Both the position numbers and the translations under genes were made by a program. A stretch of 64,000 bases of DNA, taken from positions 1,922,001 through 1,986,000 of the forward strand of contig NZ_JAHZIL010000003.1 of the NCBI RefSeq assembly GCF_019443085.1. The letters are read 5' to 3'. The stretch's first letter is position 1. The number at the start of each line of letters is the position of its first letter. The DNA is from Marinobacter sp. F4218 (GTDB taxonomy: Bacteria > Pseudomonadota > Gammaproteobacteria > Pseudomonadales > Oleiphilaceae). Under the pieces are notes generated by a model. The model ran no database searches and was not told the origin of the DNA. It saw nothing but the letters and a program-made list of their open reading frames with translations. Shown here piece after piece: positions 7,933 to 16,164 of the stretch.

Positions 7933-10028
7933 GTCGCCAGAATGCTGGCCTGCCTTTCCCGCTTCCGGTTCTGGAGGCGTTTGTCGACACACTGGTCCTC
8001 CGCGTTCAGGATGACCACGCACTCCAGGCACTGGATGCATTCGTCGTAATCGATTCGCCCGTCCTTGCGGATGGCATTGATACCGCACTCGTTTTTGCAG
8101 TGCTGACAGGGGCTGCCGCACAGTTCCACGCGATCCAGCCAGCTGAACAGGCGCAGCCGGCCGAGAACGGCGAGCCCGGCGCCCAGTGGGCACAGATAGC
8201 GACAATAGAACTTGTGGATAAACATGCCCACCAGCAGGAGGCCTACGGCATAGGCCACAAACGGCCAGTACCGGACGAAAAACAGGGTAATACCGGTTTT
8301 GAAGGGTTCCACCTCGGCCAGCTGTTCAGCCAGCGTCAGCGAGTAGAAGGCCGTGCCAACCAGCCCGAGCAGGATCGGGTATTTGAGCAGGATCAACCTG
8401 CGGTGCCACCGTTCCGGCACCTTGGCCTGGGGGAACCGCAGTTTCTCGCCGAGCCAGGCGGCCATCTCCTGCAGAGCCCCGAACGGGCACAGCCAGCCAC
8501 AAAACAGCCCACGTCCCCAGATGAACAGCGTAATGAAGGTGTAGGTCCAGAGAATGAACAGAATGGGATCAAGCAGGAACACATCCAGCGAAAAGCCATC
8601 CCAGATCGCCAGGAACAGAGTGTAGATGTTGACCACCGAGAGCTGACCCTGGGCATAGAAACCGATAAAGAACAGCGTGAAGAACAGGAAGCCCCAACGG
8701 AACCGGTGCACCAGGGCCGGATACCGGCTCAGGGTTCGCTGTTTCGCGAAGAACACCGTCAGTACGGCCAGCCCGCTAACCAGCAACGAGATTTGCCACC
8801 AGCGTTCCTTCCACAGGCCCACCCAGACCGGCGCCCGCGTCTGCTCCGGCAACGGCGCCACCTCGACGGTCTCGAACAGTTTTTCGGGGAAGGCGACCGG
8901 TACGTCCAGCGTGGTCCGGTCGACCATCAGGTGATTGCGCGCAAGCTCCACGTTCAGGCGGAGCGTCGCCGCGGCGCCGGGATTGAAGCCGGCGTTGCCT
9001 CCGACCCGGAACAGGGTCTGTTGGGCAAATTCCGGCATCGAATCGGCCTGCAGTTGGATACTGCCACCGAACATGTTCAGGTCCCGAAGCTCCAGTGACA
9101 GGTTGTTCTGGACCATGCCCAGCCGGTCCGGGGCGCTGGCGGGGACAAAGTCCTCGGACAGATGGGTAAACCGCCCGCGGGACATCACCACCAGAATCTT
9201 GGCGTCGTCCCCGGCCTTCTCCCGCAGTTGGGCATAGCCCTCCTGTCCCAGCAGGTTGCGCCCCACCATGGGCGAATTCACGTAGCCGTAGAACAGCTCG
9301 GTAAACGGCTCGCCGGGCCGGGGTTCCGGGGTGCCCGGGTAATCTGACAGAGGCCGGCCCAGGGCCTGTTCCACCGTATCCTTGGCCACCTGCCAATGAC
9401 TGAGGTAACCGCGATCGATCAGCTCCTGCCAGGACAACGGCTCGAAGAAATCCGGTCGGGCGCGGGTGGGAGTGGCCTGGCTGAAGCCCTCGAGTTTAGC
9501 GCGGGCAACCTTCAGGGCCGACGACAGCACGGTATCATTGACGATCAACACCGACACCGTGGCCCTGCTGACTCCGTCAAAATGGACCACATTACCGTCC
9601 GGGTCCTTGCTGCTGCGGCTGGAGTTTGAAGTGTCGACGAGGATCTGTTCGCGCAGCGAGCGGCCGGTATACTGGTCGACGAAGTCGAACAGAGGCTGCT
9701 CGCCGAGGCCATGCAGGAATACCGGTTCGTGGTGATCCAGCACCCGGACCCCGGTAAAACGGCCACGGGCATCCAACCCGACCAGCAGCTGGATCGGTTT
9801 GCCGGCAAACCCCTGTAGCCGGCTAAGATCCGCCGATTCGTAGGCATAGCCCAGCAGTTCCTGGAGCTGATACACCGGGTACACGGGGAAATCCGACAGT
9901 TTGTCGTCGATCACTGTCGCTTTCGGGAACAGCTCCTGGATCATCGCCCGCTTACTTTCCGACAGCTCCGCACGGGCGCTGGACAGCAAGAACAGGCACG
10001 CCAGTAAGAGCACGATGCGCCCTGCCAT
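7920..10028 (-). CDS. NosR/NirI-family FMN-binding polyferredoxin membrane protein
   Basis: A 702-residue protein. A signal peptide (residues 1-~22) leads to a periplasmic FMN-binding domain with the flavinylation-type segment GVSRATVSVLIVNDT (~155-170). It is followed by a second periplasmic stretch, about five or six membrane segments (~405-610) containing two CxxxCP motifs (CGWLCPFG and CRYLCPLG), and cytoplasmic ferredoxin-like clusters (CGSPCQHCKNEC and CIQCLEC). This is the NosR/NirI architecture, which passes electrons from the quinone pool to periplasmic reductases. No nosZ or nir cytochrome genes are beside it. Start 10028 is chosen for AGGAG six bases upstream; an in-frame GTG at 10061 is less convincing. 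Confidence 0.88.
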   Translation of the reverse strand: MAGRIVLLLACLFLLSSARAELSESKRAMIQELFPKATVIDDKLSDFPVYPVYQLQELLGYAYESADLSRLQGFAGKPIQLLVGLDARGRFTGVRVLDHHEPVFLHGLGEQPLFDFVDQYTGRSLREQILVDTSNSSRSSKDPDGNVVHFDGVSRATVSVLIVNDTVLSSALKVARAKLEGFSQATPTRARPDFFEPLSWQELIDRGYLSHWQVAKDTVEQALGRPLSDYPGTPEPRPGEPFTELFYGYVNSPMVGRNLLGQEGYAQLREKAGDDAKILVVMSRGRFTHLSEDFVPASAPDRLGMVQNNLSLELRDLNMFGGSIQLQADSMPEFAQQTLFRVGGNAGFNPGAAATLRLNVELARNHLMVDRTTLDVPVAFPEKLFETVEVAPLPEQTRAPVWVGLWKERWWQISLLVSGLAVLTVFFAKQRTLSRYPALVHRFRWGFLFFTLFFIGFYAQGQLSVVNIYTLFLAIWDGFSLDVFLLDPILFILWTYTFITLFIWGRGLFCGWLCPFGALQEMAAWLGEKLRFPQAKVPERWHRRLILLKYPILLGLVGTAFYSLTLAEQLAEVEPFKTGITLFFVRYWPFVAYAVGLLLVGMFIHKFYCRYLCPLGAGLAVLGRLRLFSWLDRVELCGSPCQHCKNECGINAIRKDGRIDYDECIQCLECVVILNAEDQCVDKRLQNRKRERQASILATDAG

Positions 10029-10172
10029 GGGAAACTCCTGGGATTTCTTGTTGTTTGACACTTCATGCTAGAGCTTCTGGGCGAGGGCTCAATGCGACCT
10101 CGGAGCCAGCTCTCTGCTACTTTGTGAGGAGATCATCGATTTTCCGGCGCCAGACGAACGAGTGAGGATTGG

Positions 10173-10733
10173 ATGAAAGTTGCCGTGTATTGCGGTTCCC
10201 GATCGGGAACTGACCCGCAGTATGCCCGCAAGGCCAGGGAGCTGGGGGAATTCCTTGGTGCCAATGGCGTGGATCTGGTTTTCGGTGGCGGTCACGTCGG
10301 GTTGATGGGGGTCGTTGCCGACTCGGTGCTGGAGAGTGGCGGCCAGGTCTATGGCGTGATTCCGGAGCACCTGCGGGATCGGGAGCTGGCTCATTCGGGC
10401 CTGACCGAGCTGTTTGTGGTCCGGGACATGCACGAGCGCAAGGCGAAGATGGCCGAGCTGGCCGACGGCTTTATTGCCCTGCCCGGAGGCATCGGGACGC
10501 TCGAGGAAATCTTCGAGGCCTGGACCTGGGGCCAGCTTGGATTCCATCGAAAGCCTTGCGGACTTTACAACGTTGGTGGCTTCTACGATCCGCTGCTGGA
10601 AATGGTCCGGACCATGAAGGCGGCGGGTTTCCTGAAACAGGAATACATCGACATGCTGGTGGTGGCGGATACTCCCGGGCAGCTTCTGGAAGGGTTCCGT
10701 CAGTACCGGCCGCCGCACGAAAAATGGACCTGA
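10173..10733 (+). CDS. LOG-family nucleoside 5'-monophosphate phosphoribohydrolase
   Basis: A 186-residue protein of the LOG (Lonely Guy) family, formerly annotated as lysine decarboxylase. The diagnostic PGGxGTxxE motif is present as LPGGIGTLEEIFE (~residue 106), together with the N-terminal YCGSRSG phosphate-binding loop and the FGGGHVGLMG segment. Family members cleave the N-glycosidic bond of purine nucleoside monophosphates; in bacteria the physiological substrate is often unclear. It is 37 bases upstream of the alanine symporter and may be cotranscribed with it. Confidence 0.9.
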   Translation: MKVAVYCGSRSGTDPQYARKARELGEFLGANGVDLVFGGGHVGLMGVVADSVLESGGQVYGVIPEHLRDRELAHSGLTELFVVRDMHERKAKMAELADGFIALPGGIGTLEEIFEAWTWGQLGFHRKPCGLYNVGGFYDPLLEMVRTMKAAGFLKQEYIDMLVVADTPGQLLEGFRQYRPPHEKWT

Positions 10734-10770
10734 TCAGAGTTACGGGCCCGGCCAAAAGGGACATGCTGGC

Positions 10771-12159
10771 ATGCAGGAACTGGTGGAGGGCGTCGGAGAA
10801 ATTGTCTGGGGGCCGCTGACCATCGCGTTGTTGGTCGGAACCGGACTGTTTCTGAGCGTGCGCCTGCGTTTTATCCAGCTGTTCCGTCTCGGCCTGTCCC
10901 TTCGGATTGCGAGCGGCCGGGATGTGGAAGATTCCCTGACCGGCGAGCTCAGTCATTTCAGCGCACTCACCGTGGCCCTGTCCGCGGCCATTGGCAACGG
11001 CAATATTGCCGGTGTGGCGACCGCCATCGCCCTGGGTGGCCCGGGTGCCATTTTCTGGATGTGGGTTACCGCCCTTGTCGGCATGGCGACGGTTTTTGCC
11101 AGTACCACGCTGGCCCTGAGGTTCCGCGTTTACGACCCGGAAACCGGCTATGCCGGTGGACCCATGTACTACATTGAGCGCGGGCTCGGGCCAAAATGGA
11201 AACCCCTGGCCCAGTTTTTTGCCCTCTGCGCAATCATCGCCGCCTATGGCACGGGCAACATGGTGGAAGCCAATTCTGTGGCCGATACCCTGGAGTTCTC
11301 CTTGCGTGACATCGTCGGCTACGAGCCCCGGGTGGGGACGGTTTTCGGGGTCAAGCTGGCCATCGGCATCCTCTATGGCGCGCTGATCTGGTTGGTGATC
11401 GTGGGCGGGATCCGCCGCATTGGCTGGGTGGTCTCGCGGCTGGTGCCGCTGATGTTTGTTGTTTATGTCGGCAGTGCGCTGGTGGTGCTCGGGCTGAATG
11501 CGGACGCGGTTCCGGCAGCCTTCGTCAGCATTATTTCCGATGCCTTTACCGGTACCGCCGCCACCGGTGGTTTTGCCGGTGCGGCGGTCATGACCACCAT
11601 TCAGTTTGGCGTGGCCCGGGGTGTGTTCAGCAATGAGGCAGGCTTGGGAACAACGCCCATTGCGATGGCGGCAGTCCGGTCAGATGAGCCGGTGCGGGCC
11701 GGGTTGGTGGCAATGAACGGACCACTGTTCGATACCCTGGTGGTGTGCACCATCACCGCCCTGGTCATCATCACCACCGGGGTCTGGACCACCGGGGTCA
11801 GCGGCTCGGAACTGACCACCATGGCATTCAATTCCGCCGTACCCGATCTGGGCAAGCTGGCGGTCACCCTCTCGTTGTTGTTCTTCTCGTTTTCAAGCGT
11901 GGTTGGGTGGAGCTACTATGGCGATCGTGGCACCGGTTACCTGTTCGGCAACCGGCGGATTCGGGTCTACCGGAAACTCTTCTGCTTGCTACTGCCGCTG
12001 GGTGCAGTGATGGATCTGGAGTTGATCTGGGGGCTGTGCGACATCGCCAACGGCTTGATGGCCGTGCCCAACCTGATCGCGCTGCTGCTGCTTTCCCCCC
12101 TGGTGGTCCGGATGACCCGGGATTACTTTGAGCGCAAGGCCACGGAAGCGGTGGTGTGA
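10771..12159 (+). CDS. Alanine/glycine:cation symporter (AGCS family)
   Basis: A 462-residue inner-membrane protein with about 11 hydrophobic segments. Family hallmarks are visible: the N-terminal WGPLTIALLVGTGLFLSVRLRF, then LSAAIGNGNIAGVATAIALGGPGAIFWMWV, and FSNEAGLGTTPIAMAAV, all typical of Na+ (or H+)/alanine symporters such as AgcS and DagA. It imports small amino acids using the sodium gradient, consistent with a marine host. Confidence 0.92.
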   Translation: MQELVEGVGEIVWGPLTIALLVGTGLFLSVRLRFIQLFRLGLSLRIASGRDVEDSLTGELSHFSALTVALSAAIGNGNIAGVATAIALGGPGAIFWMWVTALVGMATVFASTTLALRFRVYDPETGYAGGPMYYIERGLGPKWKPLAQFFALCAIIAAYGTGNMVEANSVADTLEFSLRDIVGYEPRVGTVFGVKLAIGILYGALIWLVIVGGIRRIGWVVSRLVPLMFVVYVGSALVVLGLNADAVPAAFVSIISDAFTGTAATGGFAGAAVMTTIQFGVARGVFSNEAGLGTTPIAMAAVRSDEPVRAGLVAMNGPLFDTLVVCTITALVIITTGVWTTGVSGSELTTMAFNSAVPDLGKLAVTLSLLFFSFSSVVGWSYYGDRGTGYLFGNRRIRVYRKLFCLLLPLGAVMDLELIWGLCDIANGLMAVPNLIALLLLSPLVVRMTRDYFERKATEAVV

Positions 12160-12199
12160 TGTTTCCGTTCTGCGGGCACGGCTCGGATTGGCGGTTGGG

Positions 12200-12376
12200 T
12201 TATTCGTTTTCGTCCCGCGCTTTCTTCAGCTGCTCCAGTTTTTCGTGCAACAGGGCTTCGAGTTTGATCAGCTGTTCCCGATTCTTCTCATTGGGTCTGT
12301 TGGTATACAGACTCACGTAGGTCTGGGTGACCTCGTTCAGTATCGGGTGGAGTTTCTTGTAGTCTTCATCGCTCAT
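12200..12376 (-). CDS. Small coiled-coil hypothetical protein
   Basis: A 58-residue, charged, Cys-free protein beginning MSDEDYKKLHPILNEV, with a Lys/Glu/Leu-rich helical C-terminal half likely to form a coiled coil. GAGGGGACA stands 5-6 bases before the ATG at 12376, which supports translation. I do not recognise the family. It lies between the convergent symporter and the next minus-strand gene. Confidence 0.62.
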   Translation of the reverse strand: MSDEDYKKLHPILNEVTQTYVSLYTNRPNEKNREQLIKLEALLHEKLEQLKKARDENE

Positions 12377-12451
12377 GACCTGTCCCCTCAAGTGGCAAAC
12401 ATCCCTAGTTATTACTATGGATCATCCTGACCATTGATCAAGGGTGCGAGT

Positions 12452-13192
12452 TCAAAGCCGGCTCACCCTGGCCATTAATTTGCGCCAGCCGATGGGCAGC
12501 CGCTTTTCCAGCGCCAACAGGGCCGGGTCCCGTTCATGCAGGGCTTCGAAGGGTTTCTTGCTGGCGTAGATAACCGTGTTGTTGGTTTTGCTGCGGAACA
12601 TCAGAAGCACCGGAAACTGTTTGCGCAGCTGCCGAAAATACGGACCCTCGGGGTCCGGGGTCCGATGGTAGTTCAGGGCCAGCCAGCCCGACGGACTGAG
12701 CGCGCGGCTGCAGTGATTGATGAACATCCGCTGGGCCTGGGCCGGGCTCATGCGGTCGGCATTGTAGAGATCGGCGAGGATCATATCGGTACTGGCATCC
12801 GGGAGCAGCTCCAGGGCATTGCGGGCATCGCCGACAGAGACGGTCAGCCGGTTGCTCTGGGGCAGGCTGAAGAAGGCCCGGGACACATCCAGCACGGCCT
12901 GTCGCAGTTCCACGGCATGGATGTGGCATTCCGGGTAAAGGTGGTGGAAGGCGCTGGCCATGACCCCGCCGCCAAGGCCCAGAATGGTGACGTGCCCGGG
13001 TGAGGCGAAGGCCGCTGGCAGCATCATCGCGCGGTTGTATTCGTGGACCGGCAGGTAGGGCCGACGGCGGTCGATCTTGCTCTGCTCAAAAACGGAGTTG
13101 AAGGTCAGGACCCGATGCTTGCGGTAGTCGATCACCAGGATGCTGCCGAGGGTATCCCGAACATGGTGAATGATTTCCCCCTTGTTGAGCAT
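12452..13192 (-). CDS. Spermidine synthase-like methyltransferase-fold protein
   Basis: A 246-residue protein with the polyamine-synthase Rossmann core: VTILGLGGGVMASAFHHLYPECHIHAVELRQAVLDVSRAFF (motif I through the acidic ribose-binding Glu), SVGDARNALEL and DMILADLYNAD. The N-terminal tetramer domain of true spermidine synthases is shortened, and the catalytic Asp context is replaced by ADLYNAD, so it may not make spermidine. It starts 7 bases after the stop codon of the ankyrin-repeat gene, indicating cotranscription. Confidence 0.75.
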   Translation of the reverse strand: MLNKGEIIHHVRDTLGSILVIDYRKHRVLTFNSVFEQSKIDRRRPYLPVHEYNRAMMLPAAFASPGHVTILGLGGGVMASAFHHLYPECHIHAVELRQAVLDVSRAFFSLPQSNRLTVSVGDARNALELLPDASTDMILADLYNADRMSPAQAQRMFINHCSRALSPSGWLALNYHRTPDPEGPYFRQLRKQFPVLLMFRSKTNNTVIYASKKPFEALHERDPALLALEKRLPIGWRKLMARVSRL

Positions 13193-13199
13193 CGGTCGG

Positions 13200-13532
13200 T
13201 CACTGACTCAGTTTGGCGATCGTGTCCTGGGCTCCGGCCGCGCGGGCGTGGCCGAGCGCGGTGGTGCCGTCGACATCGGTTGCCTCGGGGTTAGCGCCTT
13301 TTTCCAGCAGCAGTTGCACGGTGTCAGCGTGATTGCCGGCGGCGGCGAGCATCAACAGGGTTTCCCCGTTGCTGGTGCGGATATCCACCGGCACGCCGGC
13401 GTCCAGCAGGGGCACAAGCAGGCCTGCGGCGCCTTTGCGGGCCAGTTCGAAAAGGCCCTGGGCAAAGGCAATGGCGTCTTCATCCATCTGGTTTTCTGGC
13501 GGCTGTGGTTGGCCGGAATTTTGGTCGCTCAT
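13200..13532 (-). CDS. Ankyrin-repeat protein
   Basis: A 110-residue cytoplasmic protein with roughly two and a half ankyrin repeats; the clearest units are NGETLLMLAAAGNHADTVQLLLEKGANPEATD and the following DGTTALGHARAAG. No signal peptide or membrane segment is visible. It is the first gene of a probable two-gene unit with the spermidine-synthase-like gene, whose ATG lies 7 bases beyond its stop. Protein-protein interaction is the expected role; the partner is unknown. Confidence 0.82.
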   Translation of the reverse strand: MSDQNSGQPQPPENQMDEDAIAFAQGLFELARKGAAGLLVPLLDAGVPVDIRTSNGETLLMLAAAGNHADTVQLLLEKGANPEATDVDGTTALGHARAAGAQDTIAKLSQ

Positions 13533-13706
13533 GGTGGTTCCCGTGGTGGTGAGTGAGCCTGTACTAGTCGCCGGGCGTAGAAACTTCGCCGTCTGCTAAT
13601 CTGGACAGACCGGCAATACCCTTGCTAAAACCCTTTTATCACAGATCGGGTCTGTTCCAGACACCATGACTGAGATATAAGCCAACGATCAACAGGAGGC
13701 AACGCC

Positions 13707-14330
13707 GTGAAACTAAAGGTTCAAGGCATCGAAGAAGGTCAGCCGGTACCGGAAAAGTTCGCGTTTGGCGTTTACAGCGAAGAAGATCATATGAATTTCG
13801 GGCCCAATCGCAACCCGGAGACCGTTTGGGAGGACGCACCGGAAGGTACCAGGAGCTTCGTGGTCATGATGTTCGATCCGGATGTACCAAGTGTCGCGGA
13901 CGATGTGAACCAGGAAGGCAAGACCGTGGCAAAAGACCTGCCCCGGGTGGATTTCTTCCACTGGCTGCTGGTGGATGTCCCCGCCACCATCAGCCGCATT
14001 CCCGAGGGTGAGGACAGCGATGGCGTCATTCCCAAGGGCAAGGAGCCTGGTCCGGGCCCCATCGGCATCCGCGGGGTAAACAACTACACCCAGTTCCTGG
14101 CCGGCAACCCGGATATGGCCGGTACCTACGCCGGTTATGACGGCCCCTGCCCGCCCTGGAATGATGAAATCATCCACCACTACCATTTCGAGGTTCATGC
14201 CCTGGACGTGGAAAGTCTGGGCCTGAGTGGCGAATTTGATGGCAATGATGTGCGCGAAGCCATGGCCGGTCACGTTCTGGCCAGTGCCCGGGTGACAGGG
14301 ACCTATACCCTGAACCCTGAGCTCCGTTGA
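13707..14330 (+). CDS. PEBP-family (YbhB/YbcL, Raf-kinase-inhibitor-like) protein
   Basis: A 207-residue protein with the phosphatidylethanolamine-binding fold signatures: FVVMMFDPDVP (DPD anion-pocket motif, ~residue 50), VDFFHWLLVDVP (FHW motif, ~88) and the YDGPCPPWNDEIIHHYHFEVHALD segment (GPxPP and HxYxF). No signal peptide, so cytoplasmic. Bacterial members are of unclear function. The acidic composition (pI visibly low) fits a halophile. AGGAGG lies at 13694-13699, a good distance before the ATG. Confidence 0.9.
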   Translation: MKLKVQGIEEGQPVPEKFAFGVYSEEDHMNFGPNRNPETVWEDAPEGTRSFVVMMFDPDVPSVADDVNQEGKTVAKDLPRVDFFHWLLVDVPATISRIPEGEDSDGVIPKGKEPGPGPIGIRGVNNYTQFLAGNPDMAGTYAGYDGPCPPWNDEIIHHYHFEVHALDVESLGLSGEFDGNDVREAMAGHVLASARVTGTYTLNPELR

Positions 14331-14369
14331 GCTCAATCCCGCCTTAAGTACCCATTATCTGGTATCCAT

Positions 14370-14391
14370 GGAACCGGCACTGTCCGGTTCC
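14370..14391. terminator. Hairpin between convergent genes, probable terminator
   Basis: A perfect 8-bp stem GGAACCGG/CCGGTTCC with a 6-base loop, placed between the stops of the PEBP gene and the convergent fds regulator. The trailing T-run is short (GGCTTTCCC). Confidence 0.5.
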
Positions 14392-14451
14392 GGCTTTCCC
14401 TCCAAAGCCCCCTGTGCCCTGATTCATTCTTCTGCCGTCCGCCGGGTTGGT

Positions 14452-15528
14452 TCAGGCATCCTCGGCAATCAGCGCCTCAAAGCTGGTGACGTCTCCGGGC
14501 TTGTCCGGATCGTAACCGGGCAGCTCCTGCAGGCGGGCAATGAAGGGTTCAGAACGCATCAGGTCAATAAGATGACCGAGGCTGGTCCGGTTTACCCGGT
14601 CTTCGCGGTAGAGCAGCAGATAGTGCTCACGGGCCAGCTCGAGGAATTCCAGGTCAAACTGTTGGGCAGCGGCTTCCACGCCGAATCCGACGTCCGCCAT
14701 GCCGGCGGCGACAAAGGCGGCCACGGCGGTGTGGGTGAATTCGTGCTGAGGCGATCGGTTGATGCTGTCCTCCCCCAGGCCCTGTTGCTGAAGCAGGAGG
14801 TTAAACAGAACGCGGCTGCCTGAATGCCGGTCCCGGCCGATGAAACGCAGCTGGGAGGCGGCCAGATCCTGCAGGCTCCGGATCCGGTCCTGGTCGGCCT
14901 TGCGCATCATCAGGCCCTCGCGACGGGTGACGAAGCGGATCAGCCTCAGGTTGTCGTTGGACAGATGCTGCCGGTAGTGGGCAAGGATGTCCCGGGCCCG
15001 CTCCGGGCACGTGGGGAAGTGGAAGCTGGCCAGATCACATTCGCCGTTGGCGAGTGCCGACAGGGCTTCTTCGGGATTGCGATACTGGAGGTTGGTCTCG
15101 ACCTGGTCCGAGAATTCCGGCAACAGGGCCACCGCGTATCCGTGGCTGGCGTAAAGCTGCAGGACGGGATGGCTGCCGGCCAGCAGTTGCTGGATCTGGT
15201 CGTTGAGTTCCGAGGCCATGCTGTCGATCTGGGGGCCGAGCCGTGCCTTCACCCGCTGGTCGGCCCACAGCAACTTGTCGCCGAGTTCCGAGAGTCGGGT
15301 GCCCTGGCCCTTCTGCATCACAACCAGTGGCATGCCAAAGAAATCGGTACCACGATGAAGGAGGTTCCAGGCGTGCCGGTAGGAGATACCGGCCCCTTGC
15401 GCTGCGGCGGTCAGTTTGCCGGTGTCGCGGATGCTCTCGAGAAGACGGAACAGGATCGGCTCGAACAGTTCGCCGTCGTCGGTGCGAAAGACCCAGGCGG
15501 GTGTGATGTTCAGCTTCTTCCTATGCAT
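14452..15528 (-). CDS. fdsR: ModE/LysR-like HTH regulator with periplasmic-binding-type domain (probable fds regulator)
   Basis: A 358-residue regulator. The N-terminus has a winged HTH of the ModE-N/LysR class (residues ~20-85, SIRDTGKLTAAAQGAGISYRHAWNLLHR). It is followed by a molybdate-binding-protein-like PBP domain (~115-330) rather than the usual LysR effector domain. It is divergent from fdsG with 82 bases between starts. A regulator in this position, FdsR, is known for the Cupriavidus formate dehydrogenase operon, and sensing of formate, molybdate or tungstate would be sensible; the symbol rests on context and layout. Confidence 0.75.
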   Translation of the reverse strand: MHRKKLNITPAWVFRTDDGELFEPILFRLLESIRDTGKLTAAAQGAGISYRHAWNLLHRGTDFFGMPLVVMQKGQGTRLSELGDKLLWADQRVKARLGPQIDSMASELNDQIQQLLAGSHPVLQLYASHGYAVALLPEFSDQVETNLQYRNPEEALSALANGECDLASFHFPTCPERARDILAHYRQHLSNDNLRLIRFVTRREGLMMRKADQDRIRSLQDLAASQLRFIGRDRHSGSRVLFNLLLQQQGLGEDSINRSPQHEFTHTAVAAFVAAGMADVGFGVEAAAQQFDLEFLELAREHYLLLYREDRVNRTSLGHLIDLMRSEPFIARLQELPGYDPDKPGDVTSFEALIAEDA

Positions 15529-15610
15529 AGAGTTTCATATTCCGTGGCCGAAGGCAGGGTGCTAGCGTAGGCCTATTACTCTATCAGAACAAAAGCAGGT
15601 AGGAATAGTT

Positions 15611-16147
15611 ATGCATATCTCGGAGCGGGCCAAGCAACCAGTGGATGGTGTCATGATGGCCGGCGCAGGGGACTGGACGCCTGACATGATTCGGGAGGAA
15701 GTGGACGCCCTGAAGCACAAGCCCGGCGCCCTGCTCCCAATCCTCCATGCGGTCCAGAACCGGATTGGCTACATCCCCGAGGGTTCGGTTGCCATCATCG
15801 CCGAATCCCTCCAGCAGACCCGGGCCGAAGTGCACGGGGTGATCAGTTTTTACCACCATTTCCGCACGCAGCCCGCCGGCAGCCATGTGGTGCAGGTATG
15901 CCGGGCCGAAGCCTGCCAGGCCATGGGTGGCCGGACTCTGGAGGCGCACGTTCGGCAGCGGCTCGGGGTGGACTATCACGGCACCACGGCGGATAACGAA
16001 TTTACCCTGGAGCCGGTGTATTGCCTGGGCAACTGCGCCTGCGCACCCAATATCCGGGTCAATGACGACATACACGGCCGCATGACCCCGCAGAAGTTCG
16101 ACCGGCTGACGGACAGGCTGATCACCGCCACCCTGGAACTGGAATAA
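15611..16147 (+). CDS. fdsG: NAD-dependent formate dehydrogenase gamma subunit (NuoE-like)
   Basis: A 178-residue protein homologous to the 24-kDa (NuoE) subunit of complex I. It carries one [2Fe-2S] cluster through the spaced cysteines VCRAEACQ and VYCLGNCACAP (C-x4-C and C-x3-C). It is the first gene of the operon fdsG-fdsB-fdsA-fdhD-fdsD, followed 17 bases later by fdsB. In the soluble FdsABGD enzyme it forms part of the diaphorase module passing electrons to NAD+. AGGTAGGA precedes the ATG. Confidence 0.94.
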   Translation: MHISERAKQPVDGVMMAGAGDWTPDMIREEVDALKHKPGALLPILHAVQNRIGYIPEGSVAIIAESLQQTRAEVHGVISFYHHFRTQPAGSHVVQVCRAEACQAMGGRTLEAHVRQRLGVDYHGTTADNEFTLEPVYCLGNCACAPNIRVNDDIHGRMTPQKFDRLTDRLITATLELE

Positions 16148-16164
16148 CCACAGGAGCAACCATC

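Noticed and set aside
8100..9098. 332-codon plus-strand frame inside the NosR-like gene
   Set aside because: Gln/Pro/Arg-rich antisense shadow of a conserved membrane protein.
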